Shown here in pieces: positions 31,896 to 36,723 of a DNA stretch of 36,723 nucleotides. The stretch is from Chamaesiphon sp031376885 (GTDB lineage Bacteria; Cyanobacteriota; Cyanobacteriia; Cyanobacteriales; Chamaesiphonaceae): the NCBI GenBank assembly GCA_031376885.1, contig JANMEL010000193.1:1-36723 (forward strand), given 5' to 3'. The notes beneath the pieces were generated by a model. The model worked only from the letters and a program-made list of their open reading frames with translations, was not told the DNA's origin and ran no database searches. Position 1 is the first letter of the stretch. Every line of letters starts with the position of its first letter. Position numbers and translations under genes: made by a program.

Positions 31896-33856
31896 GATTC
31901 CACAGAATTGGGGGATTTAGGGGGCTTATCCGATTGATATTTTGCCCACATTTCTCGATAGGCTGCTTCTAGATCTAGAGTAAATTGTTTAGCATTCCAA
32001 ACTGGTGCAGTGGAGCGACTCGATCGCAGTTTACCGTGAATTTTGTTCCTCAAATCTCGATCGAGTCCCAATTTTATCCCCCACTCGATATATTCCGAGG
32101 TATTCCAAGCAATCCCTTCTGTAATTCCGGCATTGAGCATGAAAGTATAACTATTTCTGGCGGCAAATTGTTGACCTACCTGAGTCACCATTGGAATGCC
32201 CATCCAGAGGGTTTCTAGAGTCGTGGTGGCCCCATTATAAGGGAAAGTATCTAAAACTATATCCGCGATCGCCAGATTAGCTCGGTGGGTCATTTCATCG
32301 GGGGCAGTTTCTAAAAACCGCAATCGATCTAAATCTATGCCTACTTCTGTCGCCAATTTACCAAAAAAATCTTGGATAGTCGCCGCATCACTTTTGCCCT
32401 TAATTAAAAAATAACTATTCGGCACAGCCTTGATAATCTCCATCTGAGATTTGATGCAATCTGGATGACGTTTATATCCAGATTGACTACTGAGATAAAT
32501 TACCGCATCAGCCGGAATATCCAAATCCTCACGGCGTAAAGTTGGCGTACCAATTTCAAACCCATCAACTGCTAAATATGTCTGTGGAAGTCGCCAAATT
32601 TTTTCTGAATAATAATCTTGAGCATCATCAGGCAAAACATAAGGATCGGCAATAAAATAATCTATTACCGGAATACCTGTAGAATCCCATCCCAACCAAG
32701 ATACCTGTAATGGAGCTGGTTTCTGAGCCATTACCAAACAGGTAGTATCAAAAGTTAGACTATCTAAGTCGATCAGGATATCGATTTCGTCTGCTCTGAT
32801 TTGGGCCGCAATTTCATCTGAATCGATCGCAAAATAAGAAGTAATATCTACTTTATCTCTAAACCATTGATGATTGAATTGGTCTTCTCGATTCATATTC
32901 AGACAATAGAGAAATATCTGAAAAGACTGACGATCGTGATGATGAATTAGCCATCGACTCAACCAACCAACTGAATGCTTAATGAGTGTAGAACCAATAT
33001 AGCCAATGCGGAGGGTTCCAGTTTTCTTTGCTAACTCAGATTTACCAAACTTTGCGTCAATATTTATCGGCTTGATATTTTGTTGATAAATAGCTGCTAG
33101 TTGATTTTGCAATGACTTATTGACACGGGGATTGTCTTCTGTATAAGGAAGAAAAAATGAGGCTAGGAGCAATACCTTACATTCTCCTTGATGTAAATTG
33201 AACGGTGACTGCTCAACTATCTCCATCAATAACTGGCGATGAAGATCGATCCGCCGATCTGAATCTTGCCAATTGCCCGCCGTGAAATGTGCCCGCTGAA
33301 TTTGACAACTGCCAAACAATCGATCGATAGTCTCTGGTGCAATTTGATAATATTGTTCGGCAATCGCGATCGCTTCTGAATAACGACCAATTTCAGAATA
33401 TAAATAGCCTAATACCTGAAGCACAGGCAAACTATCTGGTAAAATCTCATTGCATATTTCGGCAACTCTCAATCCAAATAAACCAGTCTTCTTTTGATTG
33501 TAAATTTGCATCACTGTCGATACAAGCTGCTTAAAGATCGACCCTCGTCTCGATCGGGTGAGATCTAAGCAAGCTCTAATAATTTCTAAACTTTCATCAG
33601 TTGGGATATCTAGTAATGCTGCCAATACTGATTCTAGTAGATCTTCATCGATACTGCCAACTATACTCGATCGCAAAAGCTGCTGTACTTGAAGATCGAT
33701 CGGTAATTCTTTAGCTAGTGTGCCCATTTTGTGAGCCAAACAGATCGAGTGGAGGATATTCTCGATCGAACCTAGTTCCAAACTAGAAATTACCGTCTCA
33801 TGAGAATCGATTCGATCGGTCGAATCTATTTGCGCGATCGATTTTGATATCTGCAT
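31892..33856 (-). CDS. SPINDLY-family O-GlcNAc transferase-like glycosyltransferase (paralog B)
   Basis: A 654-residue paralog of the next gene downstream. The TPR-like N-terminal region (about 1-280) is roughly 90 residues shorter than in paralog A and strongly diverged. The GT41-like domain (283 to about 645; RIGYIGSTLIKHSVGW, LQVSWLGWDSTG, LDTFPYNGATTTLETLWMG, VTQVGQQFAARNSYTF) is mostly the same. The last 150 or so codons are close to identical at nucleotide level between the paralogs. The extreme C-terminus (KPPKSPNSVES) departs from paralog A, and its stop codon lies in an inserted repeat, so the original end has probably been replaced. Confidence 0.88.
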   Translation of the reverse strand: MQISKSIAQIDSTDRIDSHETVISSLELGSIENILHSICLAHKMGTLAKELPIDLQVQQLLRSSIVGSIDEDLLESVLAALLDIPTDESLEIIRACLDLTRSRRGSIFKQLVSTVMQIYNQKKTGLFGLRVAEICNEILPDSLPVLQVLGYLYSEIGRYSEAIAIAEQYYQIAPETIDRLFGSCQIQRAHFTAGNWQDSDRRIDLHRQLLMEIVEQSPFNLHQGECKVLLLASFFLPYTEDNPRVNKSLQNQLAAIYQQNIKPINIDAKFGKSELAKKTGTLRIGYIGSTLIKHSVGWLSRWLIHHHDRQSFQIFLYCLNMNREDQFNHQWFRDKVDITSYFAIDSDEIAAQIRADEIDILIDLDSLTFDTTCLVMAQKPAPLQVSWLGWDSTGIPVIDYFIADPYVLPDDAQDYYSEKIWRLPQTYLAVDGFEIGTPTLRREDLDIPADAVIYLSSQSGYKRHPDCIKSQMEIIKAVPNSYFLIKGKSDAATIQDFFGKLATEVGIDLDRLRFLETAPDEMTHRANLAIADIVLDTFPYNGATTTLETLWMGIPMVTQVGQQFAARNSYTFMLNAGITEGIAWNTSEYIEWGIKLGLDRDLRNKIHGKLRSSRSTAPVWNAKQFTLDLEAAYREMWAKYQSDKPPKSPNSVES

Positions 33857-34145
33857 GAACTTACCCTCACCAAAACACAGATCGCTCTTTAGTATAACGG
33901 GCGATCGAGTAGATATGAATCGGGGTAATTACGGAATAAGATCGATCGCTTTATTTCTCACCCAGTAAATTTACTGATAAAAATAGCTATAAACCCTCCC
34001 CATTTATGGAAAAATAAAACAAAAATATCGATGGATTCAACCCTCTGACTTTCTAAACAAAGGAGCGTGAGAGATAATAATTACTTGCACTGAGCGTTCG
34101 CGTAGCGTCTGCCTTCGCAGAAGCCGAAGTGTTAATTATTAACTA
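33857..34145. other. Spacer between pilin and glycosyltransferase genes
   Basis: It holds a GCGTTCGCGTAGCGTCTGC hairpin repeat (34094-34124) and A/T-rich sequence likely to contain the promoter of glycosyltransferase B. No further gene is seen. Confidence 0.5.
34094..34124. repeat. Small dispersed hairpin repeat, copy 4
   Basis: GCGTTCGCGTAGCG followed by a TCTGC-CTTC-GCAGA hairpin and AGC. It is the same architecture as copies 1-3, with a different but still complementary stem. Confidence 0.8.
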
Positions 34146-34688
34146 TTAAATACTCAATGTTGTGTGAACAGCATTATCACATTTTGGTGGAGCGAGTACA
34201 TTAGAAATATCAGGAGCAGCAGCCGCACCAATTCCACTTGCGAGCATTTGACATACTATCGTACCAATTACACTCTGATTTGTACCATTATCATAACGAA
34301 TATTCGCTCCACTATAACCTTTGAGAGCCGCATCTAAAGTAGTAGCTGTGATGGTAGCGGTGTCAGGAGTAGCAGCAATCTGATAAGTATAGTTTGTAGT
34401 AGCACCAGTGGTACCACCACGAATAACGCCGATGCCTAAAACATCAAACGTATTCGCAAAAGATTGATTTTCCTCACGGTAAGAATTTTGCGTCTTATTG
34501 ACTAGAGTGATATTTTGTTTAGCTTCAGATTCCTTTGTTTTAGCAGCTTGATTGAGAAAGTGGGGCAGGGCAATTCCGGCGAGAATACCAATAATCAGAA
34601 TCACAACTAATAGTTCGATCAGAGTAAACCCTTCGTCTTTGTTGCGGTTTAGATGTTGAATTAATTTAGTTTGGAGTTCAGTACTCAT
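34146..34688 (-). CDS. Type IV pilin-like protein (pilin 2)
   Basis: A 180-residue prepilin. The leader MSTELQTKLIQHLNRNKDEG is cut by prepilin peptidase before Phe21 (G20|FTLIELL). Glu25, position 5 of the mature protein, is present, and a hydrophobic helix follows (about 21-45). Two Cys near the end (146, 170) could form the D-loop disulfide. The frame is open further upstream to 34862, but that overlaps the preceding pilin. The ATG at 34688, with GGAG 11 nt upstream, gives a standard leader. It is the downstream member of a tandem pilin pair and is a likely major or minor pilin for adhesion, motility or DNA uptake. Confidence 0.9.
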   Translation of the reverse strand: MSTELQTKLIQHLNRNKDEGFTLIELLVVILIIGILAGIALPHFLNQAAKTKESEAKQNITLVNKTQNSYREENQSFANTFDVLGIGVIRGGTTGATTNYTYQIAATPDTATITATTLDAALKGYSGANIRYDNGTNQSVIGTIVCQMLASGIGAAAAPDISNVLAPPKCDNAVHTTLSI

Positions 34689-34828
34689 CTTCAAAATATC
34701 TCCGCCAAGATCGGGAGCATGGTTGATATAAATAATTAAAAAGAAGCGGTGGACATGATGCCCACCGTTAAGATCCAATCTCAATGGATAACAGCTTCGC
34801 AAATCGGAAACTGAATACAGGGGATTAT

Positions 34829-35386
34829 TTAGAGGCTTAAACTTGTAGTAGTTGCAGCGCATGTAGGCGCAAAACCTGCGTTGTCCACAGGTACAACCAT
34901 TGGTGTAGCAGTACCGTTAGTTAGATTTTCGCATAGAATAGTACTAATTACACTTTGCTGTGAAGTGTTGTCATAACGAGTGGCACGACCACTGTAACCT
35001 TTGAGAGCAAGGTCTAGAGGAGTCGCAAGGACAGTAGCAGTTTCAACGTTATCAACAACAATTTTATAATTGTAGTTGACAGTAGTACCTTCGCCAGCAG
35101 CCACACTATCAGTAACACTACCGATCGCTAAAATGTTAAAGGAAGGGGCAAATGTATTTTTCTCTGCACGGTAAGAGTTTTGAGTTTTGTTGACCAAAAC
35201 TACGTTCTGTTTAGCTTCACTTTGTTTAGCTTTTACGCCTTGGTTGAGGAAGTTGGGAAGTGCAATTGCAGCGAGAATACCGATGATGATGATAACAACT
35301 AATAGTTCTACTAGTGTAAAACCTTTATCATCTTTTTTACGGTTGTTTAAGTGTTGAAGAAATTTAGCTTGTAATTCGGTTCTCAT
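34829..35386 (-). CDS. Type IV pilin-like protein (pilin 1)
   Basis: A 185-residue prepilin, homologous to the next gene. The leader MRTELQAKFLQHLNNRKKDDKG is cut before Phe23 (G22|FTLVELL). Glu27 is mature position 5, and the assembly helix covers about 23-47. The conserved stretch SEAKQNVVLVNKTQNSYR is shared with pilin 2. The terminal disulfide-loop candidates are Cys152 and Cys176. The open frame extends to 35452, but the ATG at 35386 matches the leader and the GAGATATT upstream motif of pilin 2. A 140-bp spacer separates the pair, and glycosyltransferase genes lie downstream on the same strand. Confidence 0.92.
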   Translation of the reverse strand: MRTELQAKFLQHLNNRKKDDKGFTLVELLVVIIIIGILAAIALPNFLNQGVKAKQSEAKQNVVLVNKTQNSYRAEKNTFAPSFNILAIGSVTDSVAAGEGTTVNYNYKIVVDNVETATVLATPLDLALKGYSGRATRYDNTSQQSVISTILCENLTNGTATPMVVPVDNAGFAPTCAATTTSLSL

Positions 35387-35938
35387 CTTTAATATCTCGT
35401 TTAGGGGTTCGGGGTTTTGCGTTGTTTCGCTTCGTGTCCTCAGCTTACCCACATCTTTTCAATTAACGATCACCCTTGCCCAAAATATTTTAAATTAGGG
35501 AACTATTTCTTTCGATTCGACCCAATTTCCCCCTGTCTTGTTGCGCTTATATGTGCGGGGGAACCCCGCCCATAGCGCACCGCTAAATCTCCCCACACTC
35601 ATTGCTCAGATCCGTTGAGATTCTTGTGCTAAGAGAACCCCGATCTGGGGGTTCCGACCCCCAGACCCCCCGTCGGGTGGGGGAGTGTCCCCCCCCCGAA
35701 CCCCCCCTCAAAGGGTTTAGTTTGAGGCGGTGGGGTGGGTTTACGGCAGATTTGTTGGTGTGTGGGATGCAGATGTTGTTGAGAGAATCGCAAAATCCAT
35801 CTCAAGAAAACTTGTGTAGACAGGGTAGCCTTGCCAAGGGGAGGGAGCAAGAGCCTATTCCCTATCCCCTATCCCCTATTCCCCATTCCCTATCCCCTAT
35901 CCCCTATCCCCCATTCCCTATCCCCTATCCCCTATCCC
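35387..35938. other. Pilin leader region and repeat-filled spacer
   Basis: The first part is the 5' region of the pilin operon. The rest is one copy of the 154-bp repeat (35642-35795) and a heptamer array (35853-35954). The apparent open frames are repeat translations. Confidence 0.7.
35642..35795 (+). repeat. 154-bp dispersed repeat, copy B
   Basis: It is the inverted counterpart of 20321-20474. The copies agree over the full length, with most differences in the G/C homopolymer runs. Together they form a long inverted pair about 15 kb apart that spans the clp, asd-dapA-rnj and pilin loci. Confidence 0.85.
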
Positions 35939-35954
35939 CTATTCCCTATCCCCT
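35853..35954. repeat. CCCTATC/CCCTATT heptamer array
   Basis: About 14 units of 7 nt, with T/C and CCCCATT variants. The array continues into the thioredoxin gene and encodes its last residues and stop codon. Confidence 0.9.
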
Positions 35955-36277
35955 AAAAGATTACTCTCTAGCATGGTGACTAATTTAGCTTTAGTGATAG
36001 CACCTTCTGAGGAATGGAGTAGTTGCTCACCTTTGAATAAGCGAATCGCGGGAACGCCTTCTACCTGATAGGTTTTGACGGTTTGGGGATTGGGATCTAT
36101 TTCCATTTTGACAACCTTGAGTCGATCGCCATAATCGATCGCAATCCGATCGATCGATGGAGAAACTAACCGACAAGGGCCACACCATGCCGCCCACAGG
36201 TAAACTAATACTGGCAAATCCGCTTGTAAAACTTCAGACTCAAATTGTGCGTCATTGATGACGGTAACGCTACTCAC
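35939..36277 (-). CDS. Thioredoxin
   Basis: A 112-residue single-domain thioredoxin that reduces protein disulfides. The active site is WCGPC (Cys32, Cys35), with cis-proline Pro in VEGVPAIRLF. The strand LVYLWAAW and helix CRLVSPSIDRIA fit bacterial/cyanobacterial Trx. The final residues LLGDRE and the TAG stop are encoded by the neighbouring heptamer array, so the native C-terminus has been replaced or extended by repeat DNA. It lies 57 nt after dndE on the same strand and may share its transcript. Confidence 0.92.
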   Translation of the reverse strand: MSSVTVINDAQFESEVLQADLPVLVYLWAAWCGPCRLVSPSIDRIAIDYGDRLKVVKMEIDPNPQTVKTYQVEGVPAIRLFKGEQLLHSSEGAITKAKLVTMLESNLLGDRE

Positions 36278-36334
36278 TGCGATCGACTCCTAAAATTGCG
36301 GAAAAGGTATTATACAGCTAAATATATCGCGATC

Positions 36335-36670
36335 TTAGCTCTCAAGCCTGACCAAACCTAATAGATGCTCGATTTTTTTTAGATCTGGATCTCCAGCTAA
36401 ATAACCAATCCCACGATGTAGATGAAGTCGAAACTGTTGACTGAGGGTTTCTGGCTCTGTACCCAAACCATCTTGATAACAACGTTGTTTGAGTGCGAGT
36501 GTCAGAATATCAGCAATATCCCCACCAAATACCCGCCAAGTCATTTCGAGATTGCTATCTGCTGGAATCGGCACGATCGAGGGCGGTGCTGTTTCAGCGA
36601 GAGAGCGACAAAAAGCCCATCGACACAAGATATTCCATTGCTCGATTTTAGTCGATCGTTTGAGTCTCAC
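36335..36670 (-). CDS. dndE: DNA sulfur modification protein DndE (5' end disrupted)
   Basis: DndE is part of the DndABCDE DNA phosphorothioation system and is thought to act with DndC/DndD on nicked DNA. The visible frame encodes RLKRSTKIEQWNILCRWAFC, then RSLAETAPPSIVPIPADSN, MTWRVFGG and QQFRLHLHRGIGYLAGD, the conserved body of the family. From a GTG at 36670 it is 111 residues, but in-frame homology continues upstream (TGKDGLV) and then breaks at 36714-36686, where the expected N-terminal codons are present on the opposite strand. A stop (TGA) is in frame at 36707-36709. Upstream dnd genes would lie beyond the right edge. Confidence 0.88.
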   Translation of the reverse strand: MRLKRSTKIEQWNILCRWAFCRSLAETAPPSIVPIPADSNLEMTWRVFGGDIADILTLALKQRCYQDGLGTEPETLSQQFRLHLHRGIGYLAGDPDLKKIEHLLGLVRLES

Positions 36671-36675
36671 TAATC

Positions 36676-36723
36676 CATCTTTACCCGTTAGTAATATTAG
36701 ACTGTCTCAAACTGGTAAAGATG
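36676..36723. repeat. Inverted repeat bounding a 28-nt segment that lies backwards in dndE
   Basis: CATCTTTACC (36676-36685) and GGTAAAGATG (36714-36723) are perfect 10-bp inverted repeats around a 28-nt core. In the current orientation the core puts a stop in the dndE frame. Reverse-complementing the core gives an open frame reading NIRLSQTGKDGLVRLKR. The window ends at the last base of the outer repeat. Confidence 0.8.

Noticed and set aside
34689..34862. N-terminal extension of pilin 2
   Set aside because: A prepilin leader needs only about 20 residues before the G|F site. The extension overlaps pilin 1, and ATG 34688 matches the start context of pilin 1.
35853..35954. Possible CRISPR-like array
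   Set aside because: Units are 7 nt and contiguous with no unique spacers, so this is a simple heptamer tandem repeat. No cas-like genes are nearby.
1..36723. tRNA, rRNA or known riboswitch genes
   Set aside because: I looked for cloverleaf-like TTCGANNC patterns and known leader motifs and found none that I could support.
36660..36723. A second, plus-strand dndE starting at TTG 36660
   Set aside because: The plus strand does read NIRLSQTGKD at the edge, but this is fully explained by reversal of the 28-nt core between inverted repeats. A head-to-head second gene would need sequence beyond the edge.

Overview
The window comes from a cyanobacterium. The evidence is dense GCGATCGC/GATCGATC (HIP1-type) palindromes inside genes, the clpX-clpP-tig and asd-dapA-rnj neighbourhoods typical of cyanobacteria, an SLH/OprB-type porin, many heptanucleotide (CCCTATC-type) arrays and several families of small palindromic repeats. 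The very heavy GATCGATC content and moderate GC suggest a filamentous or Chamaesiphon-like lineage, but the genus cannot be fixed from this sequence alone.

Layout. (1) 1-5.7 kb: a PRX-like thioredoxin-fold protein, a PAF-acetylhydrolase-like lipase, CysH, and an overlapping NarL-type response regulator/sensor kinase pair. (2) 6.0-13.9 kb: a redox and electrophile-detoxification island. It holds a pirin flanked by two dead genes (an SDR tail and a catalase head), an HxlR regulator with a palindromic operator, two SDR oxidoreductases, a Nu-type GST, rubrerythrin, a flavodoxin-fold protein, an MFS exporter and a class I aldolase. A porin follows. (3) 15.4-20.1 kb: an amino-acid permease fragment, then an exosortase (XrtO-like, with a fused EpsI-like domain) next to a polytopic VIT/vWA protein that ends in a PEP-CTERM sorting signal. 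This is probably a dedicated protease/substrate pair. (4) 20.6-29.2 kb: housekeeping genes clpX, clpP and tig on the minus strand, divergent from asd, dapA and rnj on the plus strand. (5) 29.5-35.4 kb, minus strand: two tandem SPINDLY-type glycosyltransferases next to two tandem type IV pilins, a possible pilin-glycosylation locus. (6) 35.9-36.7 kb, minus strand: a thioredoxin and the DNA phosphorothioation gene dndE, which runs to the right edge.

The most unusual observation is at the right edge. The 5' part of dndE contains a 28-nt segment, bounded by 10-bp inverted repeats, that lies backwards. Flipping it on paper restores a canonical DndE N-terminus. The window ends exactly at the outer edge of the repeat, so a real hairpin-loop inversion or switch and an assembly-edge artefact must both be considered.

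A second theme is repeats that encroach on genes. Repeat elements supply the stop codons of dapA, one glycosyltransferase and the thioredoxin, abut the start codons of dapA and the PEP-CTERM protein, and encode the N-terminus of the exosortase frame. One repeat family looks like a miniature inverted-repeat element that carries the heptamer array between its ends.
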